Shown: positions 47,641 through 61,317 of the stretch, in pieces
How the letters are laid out: each line of letters starts with the position of its first letter
Numbering within the stretch: the stretch's first letter is position 1
DNA from: Sipunculus nudus
Taxonomy: Eukaryota > Annelida > Sipuncula > Golfingiida > Sipunculidae
Reading direction: 5' to 3'
NCBI GenBank assembly: GCA_026874595.1
Contig: CM049318.1
Coordinates: forward strand, 55,815,250-55,879,249
DNA: 64,000 bases
Position numbers and translations under genes: made by a program
Notes under the pieces: generated by a model
Told to the model about the DNA's origin: nothing
Seen by the model: only the letters and a program-made list of their open reading frames with translations
The model's database searches: none

Positions 47641-49300
47641 GCCAAATCTGTCCATTAGTTTTAGACTTATAATGCCCACAGTACTGTCAAGTGGCAATGA
47701 TAGGGTATGAAAAGGCGTGAAAAAACAAGAAAAGGAAAGAAGGTGGTGCCACCTGTTTTCCGCAGAACGCAAAGCTATCCAAGATCTTTAGTCAATACGA
47801 TTTTTGGACCAATCCATGCATCCCTTATTAAAAAATTTATGATTTTGTGTGGTTTTCACCATATATGGCAATTTTCAAGGTCAAGGCCACTCTCATTAGA
47901 AAGGTCATGACCCCAATTTAAATATACATCATCCCATAACCCATGTCTATGAATATGCATAATATGAAAGAAATCTTTCCATTAGTTTTTGACTTATAAT
48001 GCTCACAGTAGTGTTAAGTGGCAATGATGTGGGTATAAAAAGGCACAAAACAAGAAAAGGATAACAGGTGGTGCCACCAGTTTTGGTACATGACAATACT
48101 ATCGAAGATCTTTGGTCAAGATTTTTGGATCATTCCATTCAAGATTTCTTCAGATTTTTAAGAATTTGTGTGATTTTCCCCCATAATGAACCTATTCAAG
48201 GTCAAGGTCATTCTCCTAGTAAAGGTCATGACCCCATTTTAAATAGGCTTTGTCCACTCACCCATATCTATGCATATGTCAAGTTTGGTAAAGATCTGTA
48301 AATTATTTTTCGAGTTATCACATCCAAACAAAAACTCTGTGGTGGTGACACAACAGTGCTTTAACCATAGTTTCCCTGACTTTGTCTTGGGATACAACTA
48401 GGGACCCATGGGTCTCGAGGCTCAGCTGAAATAGTCTATAAGGATATTTTTAAAGAAATTTTGTCAGAATGACAGTCTTGTGACCTCTAATTTTGACCTC
48501 TGGACCCTGAAAATCAAAATGAATTTACTTAAGAGGTTGGTCATTAATTAATCAAGTTTGAAGCCAATCTGTCTATCCAAAGAGGAATTAACATCCAAAA
48601 ACTAATTTGTGAATGGATGGGCCCAGTAAACTTGACTCTATGACCCCAAAATTGAATAGAGTCTTCCCCTATCGGCAGGTCAGCAATATCTTGAAGATAG
48701 AAGATTTGTGATGAAAAGTTTGGCTTGAAATGATTATGCATACACATTCTCCTTATAGAAATGGGTCCTGTGACCTTAACCTTTGATGGTTGGACCCAAA
48801 AATCTACACAGTTCTTACTATAGTGGTGAGCTATATATAAGTTAAGTTTGAAACCAATATGTCAAACTAAATGTGAGTTATCATCTGAAAACTAATTTGT
48901 GAACAGAAGGCCCATGTGACCTTGACCTTTGACCTTGTGACCCCAAATCATTTATGCTCTCTCCATACTTGCAAATCAGCTAAATGTGTAAGATGGAAAG
49001 TTTGAGATGAAAAGCTTGGCTTCAAATGCAGCCATAATCTGTTTAAATAATTGAGTCCTGTGACCTTGACCTTTGACCTTGTGACCTAAAAATCATACAG
49101 GTTCTTGCTTTGGTGGTGGGCCATATGTAAATCAAGTTTGTCAATCCCACCTGGAGTTATCATCTGGAAACAAATTTGTGTTGACGGACAGACGGACAGA
49201 TGGACAGACAGGGTGATTACTATAGGGCATCTACTTGTGATCAATAAACACACAAGGTTTTGGGACACTTTATGTAATCACAGCTGAGAAACTGACATGA
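47640..49300. repeat. Dispersed repeats: GGTCAAGGTCA type, then GTGACCTTGACCTTTGACC type
   Basis: 47640-48330 contains two successive copies of the roughly 320-bp unit also found at 19740-20460 (TTCAAGGTCAAGG, AAAGGTCATGACCCC, GGTGGTGCCACC). 48403-49250 is a second family with TGTGACCTTGACCTTTGACC occurring several times and a GACGGACAGACGGACAGATG end (about 49180). No intact frame. Confidence 0.75.
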
Positions 49301-49479
49301 TTGTTGTCATTTTATAGTAAAAAAAATAGAAAAAATATTCATTAAAATAGAAAAAAATAAAGGTTGCTCCAACACTCTTTGGGAACTGACAAAACTAGTC
49401 TTGGCCATTGTTTAAGGCAAGATTCATGACAATCCATGCATTAATTATCAAGATATTGGAGGTTTTGTATCATTTTAAT

Positions 49480-49712
49480 TTTTTAACATTCTTTGGGGTA
49501 CTTTCAAGCCCTATAGCTTCGGGGATATAGGTCACAGTGATTTAATTATGAGTTTCCAAGGTATTTTTTATTTACCTCCCTGGATTTTCAATTAGAAGAT
49601 TCTAAGACAAGCAGTTACGATTTGTGCCCTGCTAACAGATGACCGGACGGACGGACAGACAAACCCCATTCCTATACCTCAGCTGATTTACAACCAGCTG
49701 AGCTAAAAACAC
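49480..49712. repeat. Dispersed repeat, copy related to 19090-19450
   Basis: Shares GATATAGGTCACAGTGAT, CCTCCCTGGAT and AGAAGATTCTAAGACAAGCA-like motifs with the earlier block and ends GACCGGACGGACGGACAGAC then CAGCTGATTTACAACCAGCT. Confidence 0.65.
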
Positions 49713-52700
49713 AGCAATACTTAATAAACTATTTTATGTCTACCATATAACTGAAGTAAAAGGCACTCAATTTCCAGAAAATATAATTGTGTTGTATTAC
49801 AATGCCACTGAACTCAGTACTGTGGATGACTTTTAGTTCAAGAGGGTTTCACTTTCGCAATATACACGAATGAGAATAATTGAATAGGAAACACTCAGGA
49901 ATAAGATGCCCATTAATTGATATGAACAAGAGGGTATGATGCACACACAAAACAGATTAGTCAGGACACCTCTTAAAACATGGTTCGTTAATGTTAATCA
50001 ACAACCGAACCTGTGCACTGTATTTGAATGGGTCCATGCAAACACCCATTAATTACTGTCAAAACAAGAGGTCATCACCAGGGATATATCAATTGTGACA
50101 CTGGCAATAATAAAACTGAGTGTAACAGAAACTGTTGGGTGCCTGTCCTAGTGAGCCAGTGCAATTGCTTCAAGCCAGCAGTGTGCATGTGTTACATCAT
50201 CACAACTAACCTCCTGGCCCACCCACCTGAAATGTAATACATTCACCTCGCAGTCACAGGCTTAAACAATCATGTGTGTAACCAGTGGTCTGGTAACTAG
50301 GCCAGGCAACCAACACACAGGGTCACAAGTGTTTAGGCTGTGTAGACCATAGTGTGCGCACTGCATACTAGATATAAAATGAAGGCAGTGGCCTGTGGCT
50401 CTGTTTTAACTACACAGCCACAACTTCTGATACAGATTTAGCTTTGTCCCCAAATCAAAAAAGAGGGGAATTCATCCCCAACAGAGATGTTGACTGCCAT
50501 GGTGCCGACAAGCCACTATTGACTATCCTTGCAGTGATTTCAATCCTTTATATATGTAAAGCCCTAAAAGGCCACCACATGGTATTTTATTACATTTATT
50601 AATCCCTGACTTATGCGGAAAATTGCAAGACCAACATATATTTAATATCTACTCACTAACAGGAACTCAACAACTCACTGATAGTGGTACAAACTTATGA
50701 AATCATTGGTGATACTGATAGCCAAACCATGAAGCTAATCAATACTAACAATAACATCAATGAATCGTCAAAGGGGTTCAAAGGGGTCTAATGCAAAACA
50801 AACACACAAACAACAGTGTACTCACTGCAGTAATCATGTGACCTGGTCAGTCAATAAAATGCAAATACCTGCTTATGAAATACATGTAGTGTAGCTTTAT
50901 GTATTCCAGTGAATAAGAATTGTTTTTATCATACTATTTGAATTATATTACATGCAATGTGAAGCTGCAATTTGGTATTCATGTTCCAAGTTAATTCCAA
51001 CCCAGTTACCTGTTTTTTTTTAATTCAGCAAAATTTTACTAACTATTACTACTAGGTCTTTAATGTCACAAGCTAGGCAGTGGACACTTAGTGATATCAG
51101 TTAAAGCATTGTCGGCTATGCAATGGCTGGAGTGTGGACTGTCTAGCCAGCAGACATTGTCAAGCCTCATGGGGGCTGCCTAGACACTTCCACTAGATAC
51201 ATGTGAACTGAACATCATTGGCTGAAACAATCAGCCTGGCTCATCATCCTCTACCAGTTCATGCAGTCCCGTCCGCTAGATAAATGTAGGCAGCGACCTG
51301 TACGTGGCCGAGTTTACAACAGAGCCACAACTGGGTCTAGTTTAGTCCGCCACGTACGGACTCCATTTATCTGTGATATGGAGTCCGACCGTCTAGCGGT
51401 GAGAGTTCACCCTGCCGTACATGGAGGGACCTGTAACATGAATTATCACTGCTTGTTGTGCGATAGAGAAAAAATCTTGTATTTATAAATAGAAATAAAC
51501 TTTTTATGTATCAAATTAAATCGATATATCACCTTTATGTGCGCCGGTAAATGTTATTTATCATTTGAACTGCCAGGGATCAGTTGTTGCATGCCAACTG
51601 GACACCGCCGGGAAAGGAATCCCATGCAGATTAGGTGGGCAATCTATGCAAAAGATGAATTCAGGGGGGCTTTTCCCAGGAATGCCAGTGCCGTGCACTA
51701 GGATAGACCATATTTTCATAAGCATCCTTCCCATCATACATCGCGTGTTGTCAATGATGCTAATTTCCTATTGGTTGTTCAAACCGGAAAGCGCCATCAG
51801 CCAGACGGAGACAAAGCAATATCTGACTTCATCCAGAGTAAGTGCCCATACTTTATTAATGCTGATCATCCAGCAAAAGTTTTGGTCCCAACGGAGTCTT
51901 ACTATTTAGCATCTGTAACAATTATAATATGTGGGGTTTCTTTGGTGTCCTCACGCTTCACAAGATATATACGTGTCTGAGGGTCTGTACGGATCCGTAC
52001 AAACTTAAGATAGTATAGACTCTCCCCGCCAGAGGCTGCAGCACTTGTATTGTTTACTATATATATGTCAGCACTGCAAGACTGCAGCAAGGTCTAGTTG
52101 AGCCCAGCTGTATACTCAAATTTGATATTCGGTTTCATTTATATCTTTATTCCATAAAGTCCTTATTTTTGTGTATATATAAGCTTCCTATATAATACAG
52201 ACAAAAAACACTGTATTAAGATTTAGGTACATTCCTCGAGGATAGCAGTGGATAAAAAAACCTGAAGGCGAAGCAGCACTGTTACGTCACAAAAGATAAA
52301 AAAAAAATGGATGGGTGCCCCTCGGTGCAGCAGATCAAACCTTTCTACCACGGACTAAAGAATCTGTTTTGTGACACTCAGTTTATCATCAAATTAATAT
52401 GAATATGACTCACGTTCACATGAGTACGTAACAGTTCAGAAATGTATACACTCTTTGCCCAGTGCTCACTGTTTATCCAGTTTCTCGCTTTCATCCTCAC
52501 ATGGTGTAAAATCTGAACGTCGAAAGTCAGATGTCAAATCGGATGTCAGTTTGATGCCAGGCCTGGGTGTGCCAACCTAGGGAGACCTAGGTGGTTTGAA
52601 TCCCAGAAAACTCATGAGAAAACCTTATTTATAAGGTCCTCAGGTTCACAAGGTGGAGGTATGTGGAATCGTGGTAGTCTAGGCCATCCAAAAAGAATAA

Positions 52701-54089
52701 AAGGTTGCAGCGGGGGGGGGGGGGGGAGGAGTACACTACATCGCTTGACCCTTGTTGGCATTAGTGGTAGGAATCGGTGGTAAAATCATATTCCGTGACC
52801 GGGGGATAAAAAAAAGACATATGATTGATTATTAATCGATTTTATTACTTACTACATGTACATATATATTACCGTGAAATATATATACCTAAAATATTGA
52901 CCAAGTAAATTAAGTTTAGCATGTACACAACTCTGAAAGGGCAAGGTAATAACCGGGCTAGAGTCACGGCCAGGTCTTCCTTTGCATAAGGTTAGGTAAA
53001 AATGCTTTCGCTGTTTTGTGTCCCATCTTTCTTATATATTTGACATCTAGAATGATAATATATTATATTATATTATGATTTCTTCAAGTTGGATGTGAAT
53101 TTTCCATTCCGCCAACAGTTGTAAAACAATCCCGCGAAGTCGCTGACGGTTACACAAATGCCAGCCTTGGCCGGCGTCATGCAGGAAAACTACGTTAATT
53201 GTAACCGGAAATATTTATTCTTCATCCGAGACGCTTCCCGAAACGTTTACTCCGTTTACCTTAAAGGGACCCAATCACCTATCTGACCTTTATGAACTAA
53301 AGGTAATCCCTTTGAGCTTTTATAAAAATAGGCCAGAAAACATTTATTTCACCGCAACTGTGCAGCTTGTTTTGTTAACATCAACGTGTTTATAATATGG
53401 GGGGGGGGGCAAAAATAAAACAAAGTCAACAAGGACATCTGGCAACAAGTCAGATAAACCAGAGCTTTGCAAATGGCGTTTTGTCACAAGTGACCTTAAT
53501 TTCTACCTTCACATATATGCAACCCACCATCTTAGGTTACATGTTTTTCTCGTTTGTCAACATCACTGTGTTTACAAACATTTTGTTGAATAAAAAGTTC
53601 ATACATCCTTCACGAAGGCGTTATAAAATCATTTCACAAGCAAAATTAACCTCTGGTCATTAATATAAACACAGAGGAGGCCAGAAATCACATAGTTTAC
53701 TTTTTCAAAAGGTATAGGTGAATGGGCAGCATAAAATTTGTAAATTAATTGCGCATGAAACACTAAGTCAAGTTTTGAACCCATGATACACCGCTCAGAG
53801 CTTTTGAAAGCAACTTTGTCCCACAGTCTCAGGCTTTGTGGTGAAACCCTGAACACCCTACTAAACAAAGCAACAGTTAAACCCAAAAAAGGTATGGTTC
53901 TCAGGCACTCTTTTCAGAAACCAGTGCGGGCGAGCAATATTTTATTTTTACCCTTTTTATATATTTCGATAAAAATTTCATATGATCAGGGGAGAACATG
54001 AAAATAACAGAATTTATTTGCTAAACAGGTAAAAGCACTGCATAGCAAAGGAAAATCTCATCAAAATTGTTTTATGATATCATCTTCAT
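49713..54089. other. Spacer, no gene supported
   Basis: Several short frames, none with family resemblance. 51266-51400 holds nested imperfect inverted repeats. Poly-G runs lie near 52713-52727 and 53400-53409. A GC-richer stretch at about 53100-53260 could hold a promoter or first exon of the PRDM-type gene, but no specific signal supports this. Confidence 0.45.
53800..54040 (-). repeat. Dispersed repeat R3, copy 1
   Basis: Read on the minus strand (TTTTACCTGTTTAGCAAATA, CCCTGATCATATGA, AGTGCCTGAGAAC) it matches 61890-62060 on the plus strand, so the two copies are inverted. Confidence 0.7.
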
Positions 54090-54570
54090 TATAAGGCCTG
54101 ATAAAGATGCAAATATTTTCGTCGTTTCTGACAGCGCTTCAATGCCTATAGGTACACTGTCAATCAACATAAACCAGGTCAATCGTTAACATTTTTTATG
54201 TACTTTATAATAATACCAAACATGAGCGAGAAAAGTTCCGTTTTAACCCATCACATTTGTAAACCCCTCGGCATGTTTGTTGAATTTATGACCGCATAAA
54301 CACAAGCATGGCTCGCACGAGTTACAGGACGCAGGCAGCTTGCATGCGATACAGGAAATGACCAGTGTCCTTGGAGACGGTGTTTCAGTTTGGGTTGTGA
54401 GCTCACATGTATACTATTGAGTTAATTAATCATTCTTAGCATAATATTGAGAGTATGGACCGTTTACCACAATATGAATGCAACCTGAAGCAAGACCACT
54501 GCGATACATTCCTCGATATTACTTATACCACGACTCAAGTAGGCTAACCAGCCAAATTATCTGATTGCCT
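54090..54570. repeat. Dispersed repeat R2, copy 2
   Basis: Collinear with 33345-33775, including AACATGAGCGAGAAAAG, ACCGCATAAACACAAGCATG and GACCACTGCGATACATTCCT. It carries an extra stretch of about 70 bases in the middle. Confidence 0.8.
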
Positions 54571-55787
54571 ACCGAGTCGGATTGTAACGGCTACTAAGAA
54601 CCATACCTTTTATAATTTTTTTTTGCCTAGGGCGAAGAGATGTAGGACGACTGCAGTGTATAAAATCTGGGCAAAGCGTGTAGTGGACACCAGCATGTGT
54701 TTTAGTATTAGAAATAGTTGTGTGATGATATGTTTGTACATTATTTAATTTTATATTTAATGGAGTTATTTTAGCTTACGATAGACTTACGATATAAATT
54801 AATCTCATGGGCATAATATATTTAAGGTATAGAAAATTAAACATTTGAGTTCTCCTTCCACGAACCCTTTCATAAATTTGTTGCATGAAGGCCCAATTAT
54901 TCTTAGAAGGCTACATAGTAAAGCCATTTCTCCCGGCTTAATCCAGTACTGTACCCTGCAAAGATTTTGTTATTTAACTCTTCTGTTATAATTTAAGAAA
55001 ATAATAAAATATGAATTAAGATTAGGCCTATGTAAGGGTATAAATGTACTATATCATGAAAGGGTCTTCGAATTTCATATAAAATAATCGTTTTATACAA
55101 TTTTAAACTATTTATCGTATGTTATATGAATGCTACAGAAAGAAAATTGTCCATTCAAAGAGATCACTCAAACATGATTACAGCTGGTCATCCTACGTTC
55201 GATATCCAACTTTCGGGTTTAAGGTCCTCCCTTTGTACTTCCATTATCTGATTTCCGACATTCAAGTTTTAGTCCATACCTATAAGTGTAATAGAAAATA
55301 AAGGTTTTTCAAGTTTGATAAGGTTTATTGTTATGTGTAACCTTTGATTTTGATCTTTTAAATTAAATTTGAATAGCCTTTTGCTGCTCAGAAATTTATT
55401 AAACTGAATAAAGGTGTTCATTAAATTACATTCTATGTGATATGTTAATGAACAAAAATAAATAATGGATATTTTGGATGTTATTAAATGAAAAAATGAT
55501 AATGCATTTGTTGACGATTACACCATGTACGCATGCGCACTGTGCCTGGCAATAGGAACTGTTTACAAACGGCGATGGCAACTCACAGTTAAATGGTTAA
55601 ATGATATGGAATCGGTTGGGGATAACTGACTCATTAATAAGGTAAAAATGAAACAAAAATCAATGCCCTTATCACATTTATTATAGAGTGCGGGTGATAC
55701 GCTTGCCATTAGACCAGTTCTTTCCATGATCCCTCAGTTTTAGGTTTTAAAAAATATATATTAATTTAAATATTTTAATTATACTTT
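54571..55787. other. AT-rich spacer, nothing recognised
   Basis: No gene, array or element end identified. Confidence 0.5.
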
Positions 55788-55943
55788 TATAGTCCCCTGT
55801 CCACCTGATTTTTGGTGATTACCAAAGAAAAGGGTTGAAGCTTGTTAGGGGGCAGGGTTATATACCCCCGACCCTGCTCAGGAGTTGCTAGAATGCTAAT
55901 CCCTGATTGGTCAATGAAAAAGAAGGAGGAGGGAAGGTATAAT

Positions 55944-56006
55944 TCGCTGATCAGCGCGCTGATCTGCGATCTGCAGTATAAAACACTGATCAGCGCGCTG
56001 ATCAGT
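55944..56006. repeat. Palindrome cluster inside the element
   Basis: 55985-56006 is a perfect 22-base palindrome (ACTGATCAGCG and its complement). A near copy (CGCTGATCAGCG followed by CGCTGATCTG) lies at 55945-55966. Both sit in the left arm. Confidence 0.9.
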
Positions 56007-57114
56007 TACCTTTCACTTAAAGTATTAATTTCAGGCAAATTATCCTCCATATAGCAACCTCCGACTATTTTATGATTAAATATGATTAAAAACACCTTTT
56101 CTATCAGCATTACGTATTTTCAAATATATAAATATTTTTTATTGTTTTTATTGTGTATTATTTTTTATTATTCTATATGAACCACTACAAATGTACCTGC
56201 TAGTGACTATTTCGCTGATCAGCTGCAATCGCATGAGGCTAATAAGGTGCTCATCGGCAATGATTTACGTATGCCTTGACTATAAGATACCTGTCTAGCT
56301 GATATCAGAGAATTTCTATGATGGTAACATAGAGGACCATCAGTTGTTTTACATATATCCTGTGAAAATTGAAAAGCTATACACTATATTTCTTTTCCAA
56401 TGAGCCAGTGCATTTATTTATTTATTTTTTTTAAATGGATTTTTTTATTTAAATTGGATTAAAAAACTTAAAATAAAAATTATGGCCATACTTAACAGAA
56501 TGTAAATTATATTTAGACTGCTTTTAGACCAACGATAGTGATCAAGCACACTTTTGAACATTGTATATTATTATATTCGACAGAATAATCCACTAAAGAA
56601 AGTTTTTTTTTATCTTATTATAAATTTATTTGCTTTATAGTGATGGACAGTTTATTGAAGCCCATATGATGATATGTATGCACTCATTGTGTATTTCTGC
56701 ACAGTTGCATTTACCTAGAAACTTATCCATTTTAAATTCTTACTTATCGCTGGGAAATCCATTTGTAAACTAAATTACATATATGCTTTCAACTTATGTA
56801 ATTGAAAGTACGGGAATTCATAACAAAGAAAAATTCCACTTTTTGTAAAAGTATTTGATAGGTGGACACCCTTGAATACTTTATATATCCCCTATTGAAT
56901 ATTCTCCTTCAAAAGAGTTTATAAATGCCGTTATTTAAGTTATTTTTATTTATTATGAAAATGTTGGTTATTTATTGGTTTAGCATTTTACAAATGAAAA
57001 TAAAAATAATGTTGTTAAATCAGACTTCAAGAAAGTGTAACATTCTTTTAAATTGAATTGAAAATATTTGTAAAAAAGAAGAAAAAAAATAGAAAAAAAC
57101 TATTTTTTTTATAA

Positions 57115-57212
57115 AAGTTGATTTAAATCAGTTATTTTTTTAAATCAAGTGATTTAAATCGCGAAATAGTTGGCCATTTAAATCGAGGTGATTTAAATAA
57201 AAATAACCCTGT
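57115..57212. repeat. GATTTAAATC cluster ending AATAACCCTG
   Basis: Several GATTTAAATC-type palindromes precede AATAACCCTG. On the minus strand, CAGGGTTATTTTTATTTAAA resembles a hAT-type terminus. Only one end is found, so a nested fragment is possible. Confidence 0.4.
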
Positions 57213-59194
57213 TATCTATTTAACTTTTAACAGTGGTGAATGTCGATGAACGGTGTTAAAATAAAAAGGTGACAGGATGGATGTAACATCTAAATTCTAC
57301 AAACTGGCATTGTAATTTAAAATTTCATCGTTTTAATGAACTCAATGTGTTATGTATTTCTAAATATTAAACTTTCAAAATATTTATTATAAAAGAAGTC
57401 TGCATGATTTATGTAATAATTTTGTTAATGCTTACATTTATTTTAAATCAACACCGAACTCCTTCTTGAACACAATTATATATTGAAAATATGCATAATT
57501 TATAAAAAAAATGACTTAGACACTTAGAAAATGCTTTTATCACCAATATTTTTATTGACCAAGATAGATTGCTATATTTTCCCTCTATTCATTGCATTAT
57601 ACTTTCTGTGCATGGGTTGCATTTGTATTTTTTTTCAGGATATTAACGGAACACATTAAAATTAAAAATACGCAATTTACAGGGTTAAAATATATAGTTA
57701 TAATAAAATACATCGCAAGCTTAATATTTCATAAATAAAAATTCAAAACACTGCTTAAACTCTGTAACGGTGATAAATTGATAATATACTTAGGGCTTTA
57801 AATTAGCCAAAACTATAATTTTTCATTAAACAACCTGCTCTGCTGAAAGTAATTTTATATAGTTTACATTTTTATTGCCATGTTAGACTCTATAAAAATA
57901 TTAAGATGTTATTTTTCAGATGCTGTATATACCTGCTGAAATGGCAAATGTTTTTCGTAGAAAGACCCTTTCATTTAATTGTTAATTTTATTACGGATTC
58001 TTTTAGGAAATGGACTAAATATGCCTTCTTCTAAAAGGTTAAGTAAATGCCCACTCATTTTTGTCTGATCAACATACATGTTGTTCTACCAGTTCCTATA
58101 GGCCTACTTTCAAATTTATTAAAACAATATTCAACAATATTAGTGATTACAAAAAAATCCACAGTCGACAATATTTTGCTATGGATTCATAAGTTGCATT
58201 TCATTTAAATATATGTGCAAGATATTTTAAATTAATTCAAAATTTTAAATACATTCAAACTAAGTATATGTCTCAGCTATTTCTATCATCTTGCTGAGTA
58301 ACACCTACTAACAAATTACTGCAACGCCCCCTACTGTCAGCTAATATCTCCGAGTTGTCGATGGGGACCGGATATTTGCAAACTTTATGTGGTAGGATAT
58401 GTATTTGCCATCATTTGGTGTTCAGGAAATAAGTAAAACAACTGAGAGCCCTCTAAGTTACCATTATAGAGAATCAGTGATGACAGGTATCGATCATAAT
58501 CAAGAAATACGTTAATCATAGCCGATGAGCACCTTAACGGCGTCAAGGGATTGTGCAGTTCGCTGATCAGCGAAATATTTGTTGGTAGAAAGCTTTTCAT
58601 GTATAATAAGTAACACGTTAAAAACATTGTATGTTTGTAAATACGTAAAACTTATAGAACATGTGTCTTTAAATCACAATTGATCACATAATAATATCAC
58701 ACCGGTTAACCAAAACAACAAACAGTCGTGTCTATACACAAGGTAATGAGCTTGCATAAAACCCTTTACTGTGACAGGTAATGGAATTTTTTTTGTACCT
58801 TAATTACCTACTCACGATATAAATACTATTTACTTTACAGCCTTGTTGACATGTCTCAAATATATACTTGGTTGATGTCGTCCCTAATAAGCGGCCAATG
58901 TTTATCCTCCTTGGATATGGATATAAAGTAATGTGATGTAACAGTGAAGCGTGTGCACGCGGAAAATACAAGTCTCGCTGTAAACAGGGGTCGACAGCTA
59001 AAGAATAGACTAGTTACTCATAAAATGGTTTTAAATTGTTTACAAGAAAATTACATAAGGTAGGCTATTATTTCCATAATAGTTAATTACGCTTTTTCCT
59101 CTTTCTTCCCCAAGGTCAAACAGTTTTGGCGTTCTTTGGTTCACAAATAAATAATCACGAAAAAACAGGTGGACAGGGGGACTGGAACGGACTA

Positions 59195-61272
59195 TAAACA
59201 ATTTAAATTTTGATGATAATATTTATTTTATTATGTGATATACTTATTTAATATCAAATATCTGTTTTTCATTGTCAATAATTATATATACTGAATACAT
59301 GTAATAAATTACTGGGGGATCAATGATCACAGCTAGATACCTTATTCACAACACAACAGGTCATAAAGTAAATATTGATTAATATCAATTACTGTGACCA
59401 ATGATGTATAGATTTATTATATAGGGCTCTTAATAATAGAGGGCTAAAAGTAACAAGAAGTGAACCCACATGTTTATGCAGAAAAATGTGGATCAATGTG
59501 AAGTAGACCCTCAACTAGTGAACCAACATCGGATTTTTATTTTTATAAATTTACATATTTCTGCCTGTAAACCCACATTTGTTTTATGAAAAGTGAACAA
59601 AGTTTTGGTGTTTTTGTCGATGACATGACAAAATAAATTGTTTGGAAAAAATAAGTGAAGAATGACTCTTTCTTTTTTACTGCATATATCTAAATTGTAA
59701 TTATTGTTATATATATATTTATTATTTATATTGGTATATAGTACAAGCCTGTTAAGCATTAAACAAACATTTTTTTGTGAGAAAATGTGTCACTGTACAT
59801 TTCATGTCTTAGCTGATCTATGTATATGGTGAACCAAAATTTGGTATATTTGACATTATGTTTCAATGAAGTCACATACACATACCATGTCAAGAAATGA
59901 CACTTATTTGGTACAACTGTAGAAAGCCTCATGCACCTCATTCATTGTCTTCTACCCCCAGGTACAAACATCTGTCCCACAAATATGGTGTATTTCAAGG
60001 GTTAGGGTTAAAAAATAAACCAGCGATCAGCCCTGTCTGTGCGAAGTGTGAGATGGAGTACGCTATAGTGGCAGGCAGTTAACAAATGGCTGAGGGTTAA
60101 TCTTTTTTTTAAGATTTAGCAGTGTCCGGGCACTCCCTTATTTGACCTATGTAACTTATAAAAATGACTAAAATATTGATATATTATTTATAGTAAGGTA
60201 TAATAGAAGTCTATAAGGCATTGCAGCCACATTTTTTTAAAACAAAAATGTGGGCCAGTTGCTGTTTTAGCACCCTAATGGTCAGCCTTGTATACCTAAT
60301 GCACCCATACCATTACAAATATTGGGTATTGATTATCTTACCTCTCTATTCTCTTTTACTAAAAACTTTTAATGTTTGCAAAAAAAATATTAAAACTCCC
60401 CCAAGAGTTGATCCCTATATGATGAATCAGTACCAGTGAACTTGAATAAATATGGGATATTGCCATAGCAGTCTCTTGTGTAAAAGGAGGAGAAAAATCA
60501 CTGGCTGGTGCAGCCGGAAGCCGGGCCAGTTTAAGCAGGCAAGCGTGATTCAGCCAGATGGTCATTAGCACTGTCTTATCTGACCATCCCCACTTTATCA
60601 GCTTATATACGTTATAACTGTGTTTTTTTAAATGTGATCATTAAACAAATACGAGGCTGCAATTAATTGTTGGTACGCTCACTGCTGCAAGGAAGATTAT
60701 ATGAAACCTGTAAAACCTGACGTTTATCCATAAATGAGAGTCCATGTGTAGCTTTGCCCTGAATATTTAAAAGCGAGTCCTTTGTTACAAGATAAAGTTC
60801 TAATGCAATATATCATTTCTAAGCTTCTTCATGTTCATGCTACCATTTTATTTTCGACTAAACAACAGACAATGAATACAAGACCATATTAAATTTCAGG
60901 ATAATTTGTAATGAAAAGCGCTATATGCTAAGTGCACATGCAGCTTTATTGAAGGAATGGGCTGGACAGACTGTCTGCCTAGTTGTTTGCCTGCAATTTT
61001 TCAGGCAGGCATATTCTACCTCCATACACAAGAGTATCGGCATTAGGGAAATCCTGTATTTGTAATCTATCACTCAGTCAATTTTAGTTATATTTCACTT
61101 GTGCCATTTTGACCTGTACATTTACAAAAAATTATTATAAGCCTTATTATAGTTTAAATTTTATCACAATAGCAGATGTATAATATTCATTAACTTACAG
61201 GCCTTTTGTCATCTGGAGTTTATGAACAAACACAAGCAAAGTGCTCACACATATACATGTGTTTATTTACAG
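59195..61272. other. Spacer upstream of ZSWIM2
   Basis: AT-rich. Apart from the weak candidate exon at 59961-60082, nothing is recognised. The stretch next to 61273 is presumably an intron or promoter of ZSWIM2, but no core promoter element can be defined. Confidence 0.45.
59961..60082 (+). CDS. Weak candidate terminal exon of an unknown gene
   Basis: A TTCTACCCCCAG acceptor is followed by an open frame ending in TAA at 60080-60082. It contains FQGLGLKNKPAISPVCAKCE and a CxxC pair. The codon pattern is more coding-like than its surroundings. No upstream partner exon was found, and the family is not recognised. Confidence 0.25.
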
Positions 61273-61317
61273 ATCAGACCTGTATTCTTAGCTGATGGAC
61301 TAGTAAAGAGTGCGGCA

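Larger units (their letters stand above)
55790..59194. mobile_element. 3.4-kb non-autonomous element with long inverted arms
   Basis: The left end begins TAGTCCCCTGTCCACCTG. The right end, read inward on the minus strand, begins TAGTCCGTTCCAGTCCCCCT then GTCCACCTG. TA flanks both. A second matching block lies deeper: 56210-56355 (TTCGCTGATCAGC, AAGGTGCTCATCGGC, GATACCTGTC, ATGGTAAC-TAGAGG) is inverted at about 58425-58590. The arms therefore run about 570 and 770 bases. The AT-rich middle has no transposase frame. Long arms suggest a foldback-like or MITE-derived element. Confidence 0.7.
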
